Below are positions 1 to 9,074 of a stretch of 64,000 nucleotides of DNA, piece after piece. The first letter of the stretch is position 1. The number at the start of each line of letters is the position of its first letter. The position numbers and the translations under genes were made by a program. The notes under the pieces are model-generated. The model did not search any database and was not told the origin of the DNA. It saw only the letters and a program-made list of their open reading frames with translations. The DNA comes from Hyphomicrobium_A sp963759735 (GTDB taxonomy: Bacteria; Pseudomonadota; Alphaproteobacteria; Rhizobiales; Hyphomicrobiaceae), in the NCBI GenBank assembly GCA_963759735.1, contig CAVXAF010000012.1, positions 1-64,000 of the forward strand, in the 5' to 3' direction.

Positions 1-583
1 CACTTGAACATGTACATGTCTGGCCCGTCGGCGGCTCGCGGCACGATTCGGCAGCGCCTCGCGCTGGCTTCTGATGGCTCAGGACCGGCTCGGTGCGGAC
101 CTGCAACTCACACATCCCGCGCGAAAAGAACTAACCCTTAACCGTGCATATGCGGAGCGGCCCTACAGTACGTTTCCAGACCGATCTTCGGCTGGCAGAA
201 GGTTCGTCCTAGAGCCTAGGATTGTTCATGGCCATCCTCGCCGTTTGAAGCTCTCTTTTCGCCCTTAAACCCGGCATCTCATCAGGTGCCGGGCTTTTTT
301 TTTAACTTAAGCGACTGCCGTCGTCACCGTTCGCCAGCGTACGTGGGAAGGGGAATCTCCAAACGTTCGAACGCCGCCCTTGGAAGGGTGACGCGCTGCT
401 CGGGCCAACACGGGGGAGTGATGGCCAAGTCCGATGTCTCTTAATCATCTCGTACCCCGTCACCTCCTTCGGTGCGTCGTCGGGCTGCTTGTGATGGACG
501 CTCGTCCTTAATCACGTTTGTGCCGACGGTGTTGGTGGTGATGCAGGAGCTTGTAGTTTGAAATAAGTGCAGCGGGAGAGTCG
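1..583. other. Gene-free start of window
   Basis: No open frame here has a convincing start, ribosome site and protein-like composition. The only clear element is the terminator hairpin near 270-303, which implies that a transcript from the left or from the first 260 bases ends there. The stretch after the terminator up to the small gene at 584 shows nothing I recognise. Confidence 0.5.
270..303 (+). terminator. Rho-independent terminator
   Basis: A perfect 7-bp stem (CCCGGCA with TGCCGGG, 10-base loop) is followed by C and an unbroken run of nine T. This is a textbook intrinsic terminator for a plus-strand transcript whose gene is not visible in the window. Confidence 0.85.
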
Positions 584-778
584 ATGTTCAAGCTCGTCCT
601 AGTCTTTAAAGGAAAGTCGTCCTTGACTGTAGCTTATCGCGGGAAAGGTTCTGTTCGGCTGCACGCGCAGAGACAGAGGGCGATCTACAAAGCGGACAGT
701 GTGGCCGTCTTTGATGAGAACGATACTCTCGTCTTCGCGGTCCTACCGGCTCAAAAGACTCGCAAACGGGCCACCTAG
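584..778 (+). CDS. Small basic hypothetical protein (64 aa)
   Basis: A 64-residue, lysine- and arginine-rich protein with no signal peptide and no membrane segment. The ATG follows a good ribosome site (GGGAGAG, about 5 bases upstream), which is the main reason to believe it. The middle (FDENDTLVFAVLP) could form a short beta-strand pair. I do not recognise a family. It stands alone in the accessory left end of the window, facing the DNA ligase gene. It may belong to the same acquired segment as the recombinase. Confidence 0.45.
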   Translation: MFKLVLVFKGKSSLTVAYRGKGSVRLHAQRQRAIYKADSVAVFDENDTLVFAVLPAQKTRKRAT

Positions 779-832
779 CCGCGTACTAGAGTAGGACGTG
801 ACGCTCGTTAGCGAAGTGGGGAGCGCAAGGAA

Positions 833-1390
833 TTAGGTTAGGTCGCGGGAGCGACTGACCTTCGACTTGTCGAACAGTTCGAACCTGTCCTTGTTGGCTG
901 CACGCCAGACGCTCGTCTTCGCTTTGATCCAGCCCGAGTTCTTGCCCGAGACGTAGGGCTGATCTGCCTTCTTCGAGACGATACCCTCAAGGCCCATCTT
1001 CTCGGCCACGGCCAGCAGCTTCTCGCCGTCCTCAAAGTCATCCGAGTAGCGAAGCGTGTCGTCGTCGGCGGTGATGAGAAGATCGCGCAGCCGGTCCTTG
1101 CGCTCGCTTAGCGGCTCGTCGCGAAGATCGCGACCATCGAGCGCCAGCAAGTCGAAGCACCAGCAGCACAGGTTCTCAGTCGAGCGCGCCATGAGTGCAG
1201 TAAAATCCGGCCTGCCATCGCTGTCGCAAACGACTACCTCGGCATCGATGATCGCCGAGCGGCACGGCAGGGCGATCACAGCATCGCGGACATCCCGAAA
1301 CCGTTTGGTGAGATCGCTGCCGCGCCGACCGAATAGGGTGACGTTGTCGCCGTCCTTGTGAAGCTGGAGCCGCCAGCCGTCGAACTTCAC
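833..1390 (-). CDS. ATP-dependent DNA ligase, adenylation domain only; 5' end unresolved
   Basis: The protein carries the nucleotidyltransferase core of ATP-dependent DNA ligases: motif I K-F-D-G-W-R with the lysine that takes AMP, an IIDAEVV segment (motif III-like), and motif IV/V segments EGIVSKK and GWIKAKT. It ends right after the adenylation domain with a WRAANKDR tail like that of small rhizobial stand-alone LigD-type ligases, so the missing OB domain may be natural. The nearest start codon is a GTG directly before the catalytic lysine, which cannot be the real start. The same frame stays open and protein-like for about 18 more codons (ending GAEWIHEV) and reaches back to about 1552, but I find no ATG, GTG or TTG in it. 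Either the 5' end is frameshifted or it was cut when the neighbouring recombinase region arrived. A NHEJ-type repair role is inferred. Confidence 0.7.
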   Translation of the reverse strand: MKFDGWRLQLHKDGDNVTLFGRRGSDLTKRFRDVRDAVIALPCRSAIIDAEVVVCDSDGRPDFTALMARSTENLCCWCFDLLALDGRDLRDEPLSERKDRLRDLLITADDDTLRYSDDFEDGEKLLAVAEKMGLEGIVSKKADQPYVSGKNSGWIKAKTSVWRAANKDRFELFDKSKVSRSRDLT

Positions 1391-1577
1391 CTCGTGAATC
1401 CACTCTGCGCCACTCGGCGGGCTGGGCTTCAGGACAGGCGATGATGGGCGATGAATGGTGAGCGTGTCATGCGGCAGATGTGGGTTCAGGTGGGGTCGAG
1501 CAAGTCGAGCGATGGCTACGCAATGGCCAGTCGTTCCGTGGCCGTCCGCCAGTCAGCCTTGTCGAAGTAAAAAAGGA

Positions 1578-2794
1578 TTACGCCTTCAGCGGATCGATCT
1601 TCGCCATCCACTCTGCACGCAGTTTCAGCGACGGCGCGGCCCCGTAGGCGCCATGCTCGCCGCCGCCGAGTGTGTGCCCCATGATGCTCCGCGAAACGCT
1701 CTCGGGCATCTCGCACTCACGTGCGAGCGTTCGCCAGAGGTGACGAAAGGAGTGCATGGTGTAGCGGCTATCCACGATGCCGACCGTTTGGCGCAGGAAG
1801 CGGCTCCCGTAGTCCTGAAACCATCGCCCCCGTCCTAGCCGCTTGACCGGCAGTGAGGGGAACAGCCACCCTCCACCTTCCCTGAATGCTGTCTTCGCCT
1901 GATCCTGAATGGCCATGCAGCCGGGATGGATCGGAACGTCACGCACGCTCGCCCGATTTTTTACCGAGCCATGCAGGTCGTGGATACGCAGCACCGGAAC
2001 GCCGTGCAGCACCGTAACGTCATCGCATCGAAGCTGGCACGCCTCGCCACTGCGCAGCCCGTGAAAGGCTATAAGGCGCACGATCCACGCAAAGTGGTTC
2101 GGCTCGCCTTCGAGCGCTTCGAAGATCGCGCGCACATGTTCGGCCGTGAAACCTTGTCGGCGTGAGGCAAAGGCCGCCGCGTGGCGTGGTCGAACATTAT
2201 GGAAGGGATTGCTTCCGAGCAGTCCTTCGCTCATGGCGACGCTAAAGAGCACGTGCAGTCTACCCAGGTGGTCGGCGATGTTCTTAGACTTCATGCTGCC
2301 TTCGAGCCCATCTCGGTAAGCAACAGCATGGCTCCTTTCTATTTCATCGACAGGAAGGTTGCCGACGAGTTCGACGAAGCGTCGGGCGCAAAGCCGCACC
2401 TTCGCTCGGGTAATTTCGCTGCGCGGTCTTCGTACCTTTTCCCAGAGCAGCACCAGGTCCGTCAGCCCGCGTCGCGGCGGCGCAACGGTCGCAATGACGG
2501 CCGACGCTGGTCCTGGGCGGCCGCTGCAAATTCCGCTGAGCCCTGCCGCTCCAGTGTCGGCGTTGACTGGACGATGGGCGATCCGCGCAGATCAAGTATT
2601 CGCCTGCCGTGCTGGTGGGCGAGGGCATGGGCCAGAGTCTCAGCTTCGGCGCGCGAGACTGGCCCCAGGTATTTCACCCAGGCCTGCTTCTGCTCGATGG
2701 CTTGCAGGTCTTTGGGGATGGCGCGGAGGTACTTGAAGCCCCGCCCGTGGGGGACGAGATAGCACTTCCGGTACGGGCCACGCTTTGCACTCAT
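1578..2794 (-). pseudogene. Tyrosine recombinase (integrase), frameshifted
   Basis: Two minus-strand frames together make one phage-type integrase. The upstream frame starts MSAKRGPYRKCYLVPHGRGFKYLRAIP, the usual N-terminal domain of this family, and ends at 2462. The downstream frame carries the SAM-like DNA-binding domain (LLWEKVRRPRSEITRAK onward) and the catalytic domain with GLRSGEACQL (first Arg), HSFRHLWRT (H-x-x-R) and a GHTLGG.EHGAYG end holding the Tyr. The frames do not join; the shift lies roughly between 2465 and 2515. All catalytic residues are present, so this is a recent lesion or a sequence error. No flanking tRNA or direct repeat that could mark an attachment site is evident. 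Its likely role was integration of the small accessory segment here. Confidence 0.8.
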
Positions 2795-2870
2795 CGGAGG
2801 GCAAATCTAACCCAGTTTCTAACCCTGTCTGTGCCCTGCGGGGCACACGCTGTGGCTCAGATGCTGGCGC

Positions 2871-2908
2871 TTCAAAAGGCGAAAACCGCCCCCTTGCGGG
2901 AGCGGTTT
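2871..2908 (-). terminator. Terminator downstream of porin
   Basis: AAACCGC pairs with GCGGTTT around a loop that can itself pair (CCC with GGG). Read on the minus strand, the hairpin is followed by TTTTCGCCTTTT. It lies 29 bases beyond the reconstructed porin stop, as expected for the end of that transcript. Confidence 0.65.
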
Positions 2909-2936
2909 CCTAGTTTTCTGTAGTTAGGTCAGGCGC

Positions 2937-4277
2937 TTAGAAGTTGATGAGCGCGCCAGCCTTGACGTACTGGAAGTCGTCGAAGTCGACTCGTCGACGG
3001 CACCGATCGACTGTCGATGTCGCCTTCGATGTTGACGGTAGGACACCCAGATCGACATGGCGGCTGCGTCGATTTCCTGCACAACACCGAGGCCCCAGAG
3101 GTCGAAGTCGCAGCGAGTGGCAGCGGCACCAGTGGCAGCCAGATCCGTTGTTGGCAGCGCGACGAAGAACAGCGCATCGTTCTCAGCCGTTCGTACTCAC
3201 CGTAGAGCACGGTGTGACCCAGCGGCGACCAACGCTCACGCAGACCAGCCTTGACGTACCAGAAGTCCGGTTCGTCCGTCAGCGATATTCGCGTTGAGCC
3301 GTCTAGCTTGCCGTAAGCGCCGTAGACGAAGAGGCCAGTCGGCACGTGCTCGAGGTAGGCACCGACCTGGAAGAATGCGTGTCGTTCCCTGAGCTACGAA
3401 ACCGCCGGCTGCGGTGATGCCAGCGAGTCGCGTAGCTCGTCCGTCAGACTCGCTGTAGGCAGCCGCGACGGCAAGCTTGAAGCCGTTGAACTCACCCGCG
3501 TAGCGAGCGGCAACGTCCCAGATGTCGTCTTCACCCCAAGAAGCCGACACCGAGAAGCCGCCGAAGGTCGGCGAGTTGTAGCGAACGATGTTCTGCGTCA
3601 GCGCCGTTGCAGTCGCCGTGGCAGCCTGCCGCCGCACCAGTCCGCCCCAGAAGCGCCGCCGGTCGAGCGTGCGTTGACGGAGCCGAAGCCCGCCGATAGT
3701 CGAACGCCACCTAGTTGGCGGGAACGAGCGAGCCCGAACCGTCAACGAGGATGGCGGTGTTGTCCGAAGCCTGCGACTGCAGACCGACGCTCACCTTGCC
3801 GAGGTGGTCGCTCTTGATGAACCAGAACGACTGCAGCGTGCTGATGCCGAGTAGTTCTGCCCAGTAGCGACGTCATAGAGGCTGCGGGCCGCGTGGCGAC
3901 GTTCTGATTGGTCGTCAGCAGCGTTCGCTGCCGTAGACTTCGACGTGGAGCACGTAACCAGCGTACCAGCCGGGCGAGATCGTCGCCTGACCGGTGAACT
4001 TGAAGTGGCTGGCGAGCGTGGTGCCGATGCCGCCAACGTAGACGTTCTGTTCAACGCCGTCATCCCAGTACATCACCTGCTCGGCAACCCAGCCGGAGAT
4101 GGTGAGCGAAACCTTGCGGTTGCCCTTGCGAGCGGTCGTTGCTTCGAGCTCGGCGATACGCTCTTCGAGATCGGCGCAGCAATTGCCCCCCAGATCGGCG
4201 GCCGAGGCGCTGCCAGCGGAAAGACCGCCAACCAGCAGGCCTGCTGCCACCAGGGCACTCAAACTATACTTTCTCAT
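2937..4277 (-). pseudogene. Rhizobiales-type outer-membrane porin, several frameshifts
   Basis: The first 120 residues read cleanly: a signal peptide ending in SAGSASA-A, a short periplasmic coil (CCADLEERIAELEATTARKGN) and the first barrel strands (KVSLTISGWVAEQVMYWDDG). This is the layout of the Porin_2 family of Rhizobiales. Later strands are recognisable in other frames, for example NSPTFGGFSVSASWGEDDIWDVAARYAGEFNGFKLAVA and DEPDFWYVKAGLRERWSPLGHTVLYGEYE. The end reads DDFQYVKAGALINF and then a stop, with the C-terminal Phe typical of outer-membrane barrels. At least three or four shifts are needed. A good ribosome site (GGGAG, 7 bases) precedes the ATG. The rebuilt length (about 445 residues) fits the family, so the gene was complete until recently or is complete in reality. 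Confidence 0.85.
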
Positions 4278-4632
4278 TGACCTACTCCCGTCTGCTTACT
4301 TTTGATGGCGACGCCACGCACAAGTGCCGCCTACTCCCTACGAAATCCAACGCAACCTTCGTTCACTTGCACCGCGGCGGCCGTTGAGCCGAATCACCGC
4401 TCGGGGAAAAAGATTAAGCAGAGATTGATTGCCCAGGAAACGGGCTGCGTGCCTAAAGCCGCGGAATCCACCGGCGTAGTGTCTCAGTTGCAACGTCTCA
4501 CTTTTTGGCCACAACTCTCTGCGTGCGCTCGATTTTTGATCGTTTTGCATACGTATTTCCGGGCGCCTTATCCCCAGAACTCAGTGCTGTATGTGAGTTC
4601 AGCAACGCTCTTGCGCGGACGCACTGCGCCGG
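4278..4632. other. Intergenic, upstream of porin
   Basis: The porin promoter should lie here, but I see no clear -35/-10 pair. The stretch is somewhat richer in A and T near 4400-4580 than its surroundings. No gene, repeat or RNA is recognisable. Confidence 0.4.
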
Positions 4633-5073
4633 TCAGCCGGGAATTCCCTGTCGGTTTTTGCGGCGCGACTGGATGAATTCCCGCGACAGCAGTGCGAGCA
4701 GGATGACGACGAAGGCCAGGCTGTGCGTCACCAGCACCATGGCGGGGCGGTCGGCATAGCTCTGGCCGACGAAGTGCTGGAAGAAAGCCGGCTGGAAACG
4801 CGTCACCTCTCCATAGAGGGCGCGATACTGGTCCAGCGTGGCGTCGAGCAGCAGGTAGGTATTGGCCAGGGCCTTGCCGTTGATCCACTCGAACAGGCCG
4901 ATGCCGGCCAGCGCCAGGGCGCGGGCGACGATGTTCAGGTTCTCGACCGTCTCATCGTAGATGAAGAGGAGGGCGAAGATGGCGATGTGGGCGGTGACGA
5001 AGAACTGCCAGAGGAAGTCGACTTGTGAGCGGATCGACAGGATCGCCTCGATAAGCGTCGCTTCCTGGATCAT
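4633..5073 (-). CDS. Small integral membrane protein, unknown (146 aa)
   Basis: A 146-residue protein with three likely membrane segments: about residues 22-40 (FFVTAHIAIFALLFIYDET), 48-62 (ARALALAGIGLFEW) and 112-128 (VLVTHSLAFVVILLALL). It ends in a basic tail (SRRKNRQGIPG). No enzyme motif is visible and I do not recognise the family. A G-rich run (GGGGGGAT) upstream could serve as ribosome site for the ATG used. It faces away from opgG, from which it is separated by a long leader region, and it shows no operon partner. Confidence 0.6.
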   Translation of the reverse strand: MIQEATLIEAILSIRSQVDFLWQFFVTAHIAIFALLFIYDETVENLNIVARALALAGIGLFEWINGKALANTYLLLDATLDQYRALYGEVTRFQPAFFQHFVGQSYADRPAMVLVTHSLAFVVILLALLSREFIQSRRKNRQGIPG

Positions 5074-5570
5074 CCCGACATCCCCCCGCGATACCGGCTG
5101 TTATCCAGGGCATCGCCACGCAACTGGTTAAACATTCTACTTGCCGCCCCAATCGTCCCCCGGGGCTGTCCGGCCAAGGCCGGCGCAGGGCCAGCTTTGC
5201 GACCGGAATATGCAGCCAATATGACCGCCCCCCGCATGTGCCGCGGCGTCGCATGCGCCGGCGCCTGCCAATGCTGTCATTCGCTTGCCCAAATCTTGGG
5301 GCTACAGTATTCTGCTGCAGCGCAAAAAGAGGCGCCAATCGTTCGCGTAAGCCTGCGTCCGGGGGACATGGCCGAGAGGCTGTGCGGTACGAAGGCCGGG
5401 CGAAAGTCCCGTCTGAAGGAAACGCCGCATAGGGCTGTTAAGCCGCTGCAAATAAGACTGCTCCAGGACTTGCCTGGCGCGGCTCTTTAGGCAGGCCGGC
5501 GAACGCCGGAGGTGCGGTGCGCGTTTATGCCGGCGAGGGGCATCCTCTGGCACGGAAAGCAGAAGAATAA
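5074..5570 (+). promoter_or_regulatory. Long hairpin-rich leader before opgG
   Basis: Almost 500 bases separate opgG from the gene behind it. The part nearest opgG can fold into consecutive hairpins: CGGG/CCCG around a GAAA-type loop (about 5398-5412), CCAGG/CCTGG (about 5463-5477) and CCGGC-GAAC-GCCGG (5496-5509). The run GGCCGAGAGGCTG near 5370 is another local stem. This looks more like a structured 5' leader or small RNA than plain spacer. It does not match the B12, TPP, glycine or c-di-GMP riboswitch consensus as I know them. No protein-like frame is seen. Confidence 0.35.
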
Positions 5571-7124
5571 ATGGAAGCGACGCGCTTGGATCGGCGATCG
5601 GTCCTGAGGACAGCGGGTGCCTTCGCGATGCTGGGAATCGGCCTGCGCGAGGACTTGCTCTCGGCTGCGCTCGCCGAGCCCGCGACCGACGCCACGACCA
5701 TTTTCAACGCCTCGCTCGTTCAGAATGTCGCCCAGCAGCTTTCGACCAGCGAGTTTGTCAGCCCCTCGCTGTCGCTGCCCGATTCCTTCAAGCAGCTTGG
5801 CTACGACCAGTTCCGCGACATCCGCTTTCGCACCGACCAGGCGATTTGGCGCGGGGACGAGATCGATTTCGAGCTGCAGCTGCTGCCCATGGGCTGGCTT
5901 TACAACACGCCCGTCGAGATATGGCTCGTCGACGGCGGCTCGGCGCGGCGCCTCAAGGCCGACAGCAACCTGTTCACCATCGGGCCGCTCATCAAGGACG
6001 CCGGGCCGGGCGCGCCTTACGGATTTTCGGGATTTCGCGTCCACGGGCCGATCAACCGGCCGGACTATTTCGACGAATACGTCGTCTTCCAGGGCGCCAG
6101 CTACTTCCGCGCCGTGGGTCGCGGTCATCTCTATGGGCTGTCGGCGCGCGGGCTTGCCATCAACACCGCACGCCCCGGCGGCGAGGAGTTTCCGCTCTTT
6201 CGGTCGTTCTGGATCGAGAAACCCAAGCCCGGCGATCGCTCCATCGTCATCCACGCGGTGCTGGATAGCGAGTCGACGACGGGAGCCTATACGTTCCGCG
6301 CCGAGCCCGGCGAGGCGACGACCATCGACGTCGAGGCCACTCTATATCCACGCCGCCCGCTGACGCACGTCGGCATCGGGCCGCTCACCAGCATGTACCT
6401 GCACGGGCCGGGGCATCATCGCATCGACGACGACTTCCGTCCGGCGGTGCACGACAGCGACGGGCTGGCCATCTACAACGGTAACAACGAGTGCATCTGG
6501 CGCCCGCTGACCAATCCGCGCACGCTGCAGACCAGCGCCTTCCTCGATCGCAACGTGAAGGGCTTCGGACTTTGCCAGCGGGCGCGCGCGTTTGAATCCT
6601 TCGAGGACCTCGAGGCGCGCTATGAAAAGCGCCCCACGGTGTGGATCGAGCCGCGTGGAACGTGGGGCTCGGGCTATGTCGAGCTGATCGAGATCCCGAC
6701 CGGGGAAGAAATCCACGACAACATCGTCGCCTATTGGAAGCCAGCCAAGGGGTTGGAAGCGGGCACGCCGTTCGCGTTCGGCTACCGCATGTATTGGACG
6801 TCGACCCTGCCCATCGCCTGGAGTGGCGCTTCGACGGTGGCGACGCGCGTCGGCCGCGGCAAAAGCGAGGGGACGACGAAGTTCGTCGTCGACTTCGCCG
6901 GATCGGCAGTGGGTGGCAATCAACCGTTGCCGGTGGCCATGGTCACCGCCAATCCCGGTACGGTTTCGGACATCGCGGTGCACGAAAATCCGGAGGTCGG
7001 GGGGCTGCGCGTGAGCTTTGAACTCGATCCCGGTGGAACGGAATTATGTGAGCTTCGTTTGGCGTTGAAGCTCGGAGATCAGCAGATCTCGGAGACTTGG
7101 CTCTATCGATGGACCAAATCATGA
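5571..7124 (+). CDS. opgG: Periplasmic glucan biosynthesis protein OpgG/OpgD family
   Basis: A 517-residue member of the MdoG/OpgG family, which acts in the periplasm on the beta-glucan backbone made by OpgH to give osmoregulated periplasmic glucans. The N-terminus has a twin-arginine-like signal (D-R-R-S-V-L-R-T-A-G at residues 7-16, then a short hydrophobic stretch), more like OpgD than Sec-exported OpgG. Family segments include LGYDQFRDIRFR, a long beta-sandwich body and the PLTHVGIGPLTSMYLHG region, where acidic catalytic residues lie in the family. Length is normal. The ATG has only a weak ribosome site (GCAGAAG). opgH follows after 12 bases, so the two form an operon. The hairpin-rich leader upstream may control both. 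Confidence 0.9.
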   Translation: MEATRLDRRSVLRTAGAFAMLGIGLREDLLSAALAEPATDATTIFNASLVQNVAQQLSTSEFVSPSLSLPDSFKQLGYDQFRDIRFRTDQAIWRGDEIDFELQLLPMGWLYNTPVEIWLVDGGSARRLKADSNLFTIGPLIKDAGPGAPYGFSGFRVHGPINRPDYFDEYVVFQGASYFRAVGRGHLYGLSARGLAINTARPGGEEFPLFRSFWIEKPKPGDRSIVIHAVLDSESTTGAYTFRAEPGEATTIDVEATLYPRRPLTHVGIGPLTSMYLHGPGHHRIDDDFRPAVHDSDGLAIYNGNNECIWRPLTNPRTLQTSAFLDRNVKGFGLCQRARAFESFEDLEARYEKRPTVWIEPRGTWGSGYVELIEIPTGEEIHDNIVAYWKPAKGLEAGTPFAFGYRMYWTSTLPIAWSGASTVATRVGRGKSEGTTKFVVDFAGSAVGGNQPLPVAMVTANPGTVSDIAVHENPEVGGLRVSFELDPGGTELCELRLALKLGDQQISETWLYRWTKS

Positions 7125-7136
7125 GCGAGAGTTACC

Positions 7137-9074
7137 GTGGCCGGCGAGAAAATCGGCCGCATCGCTGATGCTAGCAGCCCCGACCTGCTGCCGGCAGAGG
7201 TTACGCTTGAGATGCCCGACCAGGACTTCAAGGCTCGCGGTGCAAAGCCCCGCCGGCGTCCGGGGTACTGGGTTCCGCGCGCGGCTGTCTTCACCGGCGC
7301 AGCTCTCCTGACGGCCGCCTTCGCGCACGAGCTGTACGGCGTTCTGGCGGTCGAGCAGCCGACACCGCTGCAGTTCCTCTTCCTCATCCTTTCGACCATC
7401 GCCTTCGGCTGGATCGCGCTCGGCTCGCTCAACGCGGCGCTAGGCTTTATTCCCCTGTTCGCCGGCGAAAAGGCCGACACGATCGACCTGCCCATGCCCG
7501 GAGCGCCGCTGACGACGCGCACGGCATTGCTGTTCCCCGTCTACCACGAGGATCCCGCCCGCATCGCCGGCACGGTGCAGGCCATCTCCCTCGAACTGGA
7601 ATCGATGGGCACCGCCGCGGCCTACGATGTCTATGTTCTGTCCGACACGCGCGACGACAGCACCGGCGGAGCGGTGGCCGAGGAGCGCGCCTATCGCGCC
7701 CTGCGCGAGCGCTTGAAGGACGTCATGCCGGTCTTCTACCGCCGGCGCCGGGATAACCGCGGACGCAAGGCCGGCAACATCAAAGACTGGGTCCGCCGCT
7801 TCGGCGGTGCCTATGAGAATTTCGTCATTCTCGACGGCGACAGCGTGATGTCCGGCACGACGCTGGTGCGGCTGTCGCTTGCCATGCAGCGCGATGAGAC
7901 CGCCGGCCTCATTCAGACGGTACCCCGTCTGACCGGCGCGACCACGCTGCTGCAGTACCTCACCCAGTTTGCCTCCAACGTGTATGGCCCGCTGGTGGCC
8001 GCCGGCCTCGCGTTCTGGCACCGCGACCAGGGCAACTACTGGGGACACAACGCCATCATCCGCACGGTGGCGTTCGCTTCGGCGGCCGGCCTGCCGACGC
8101 TGCCGGGGCGTGCGCCGTTCGGCGGCGACATTCAGAGCCATGACTTCGTCGAGGCGGTGCTGCTGGCGCGCGCCGACTGGGGCGTGCATATGGTGCCGAC
8201 GGTGGAAGGCTCCTACGAGGGCCAGCCGCCGACACTGCCCGACGTCGTCGCGCGCGATCGGCGCTGGGCGCAGGGTAACCTGCAGCACCTCGGCATCGTC
8301 TTCACCTCCAACATCACAACCATGGGTCGACTGCACCTGCTCATGGGTGCAACGTCCTACTTGATGTCGCTCGTCTGGGCCTCATCGCTGCTCGTCGGCA
8401 TCGTGCTCGCCCTGCAGGGTCAGCAGATGATCCCGAGCTACTTCATCGATCAGAAGACGCTCTTCCCGGTCTGGCCGGTGACCGATCCCGGCGCGGCATT
8501 GCGGCTCTTCTTTGCCACCATGTTGATCGTGCTGATGCCGAAGTTCCTCGGCCTGGCACTTGAACTGAAGCGCGTGCGGCATGCGCGCGAGTTCTTCGGC
8601 ACGGCGCGCGCAGTGCTCGGCGTTCTGACCGAAACGCTGTTTTCCGTCCTGATCTCGCCGATCCTCATGGTCACGCAGACGATGGCGGTGTTCCAGGTTC
8701 TCTTCGGCCTCGACTCCGGATGGCGCACACAGAGCCGCGACGCTGCCGGCATCCCGTTCAACGAAGCCGTGCGCTACCACCGCTGGCACATGCTCGTCGG
8801 CGTTATCATGGCGGTCGCCTGCTATGAGGCATCGGCGCTGGTGCTGGCCTGGATGTCGCCGGTGATCCTCGGCCTTATGCTTGCTGCGCCCATGACCTGG
8901 CTGACGTCGCGCCGGGTTGCTCGGCCCCTCGCCAGCGTGCTGTCGACACGCGACGGTCGCTCGCCGCCGGCTATCGTCGAGAGCGCGCGCCGCGCCACCG
9001 GGGAGTGGGCCGACCATATCGCCATGCGCACGTTCGAGCCGGCGACCGTCGTCGAGATCACGCGCGCCGCTTAG
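7137..9074 (+). CDS. opgH: Glucans biosynthesis glucosyltransferase OpgH
   Basis: An inner-membrane GT2-family glucosyltransferase (645 aa) that polymerises glucose from UDP-glucose into the linear beta-glucan of osmoregulated periplasmic glucans. It has two N-terminal membrane segments, then the cytoplasmic GT2 domain with TALLFPVYHEDP, VILDGDSVM (the D-x-D-type site) and RDRRWAQGN (the R-W part of the Q/R-x-x-R-W motif), then five or so C-terminal membrane segments from about residue 400 on. It is shorter at the N-terminus than the 850-residue enterobacterial MdoH, as is usual in alphaproteobacteria. The start is a GTG 12 bases after opgG; an out-of-frame ATG overlapping the opgG stop was set aside. 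Its 3' end overlaps the convergent ycjF gene by 17 bases. Confidence 0.93.
   Translation: MAGEKIGRIADASSPDLLPAEVTLEMPDQDFKARGAKPRRRPGYWVPRAAVFTGAALLTAAFAHELYGVLAVEQPTPLQFLFLILSTIAFGWIALGSLNAALGFIPLFAGEKADTIDLPMPGAPLTTRTALLFPVYHEDPARIAGTVQAISLELESMGTAAAYDVYVLSDTRDDSTGGAVAEERAYRALRERLKDVMPVFYRRRRDNRGRKAGNIKDWVRRFGGAYENFVILDGDSVMSGTTLVRLSLAMQRDETAGLIQTVPRLTGATTLLQYLTQFASNVYGPLVAAGLAFWHRDQGNYWGHNAIIRTVAFASAAGLPTLPGRAPFGGDIQSHDFVEAVLLARADWGVHMVPTVEGSYEGQPPTLPDVVARDRRWAQGNLQHLGIVFTSNITTMGRLHLLMGATSYLMSLVWASSLLVGIVLALQGQQMIPSYFIDQKTLFPVWPVTDPGAALRLFFATMLIVLMPKFLGLALELKRVRHAREFFGTARAVLGVLTETLFSVLISPILMVTQTMAVFQVLFGLDSGWRTQSRDAAGIPFNEAVRYHRWHMLVGVIMAVACYEASALVLAWMSPVILGLMLAAPMTWLTSRRVARPLASVLSTRDGRSPPAIVESARRATGEWADHIAMRTFEPATVVEITRAA

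Noticed and set aside
74..268. 64-codon open frame before the first terminator
   Set aside because: No ribosome site, composition not protein-like, and the stop overlaps the terminator region; kept only as unexplained sequence.
5197..5490. 97-codon open frame in the opgG leader
   Set aside because: It runs through the hairpin-rich part, lacks a ribosome site and does not resemble a protein; structured RNA explains the region better.
5360..5515. Known riboswitch (B12, TPP, glycine, c-di-GMP) in the opgG leader
   Set aside because: The conserved core sequences of these classes are not present.
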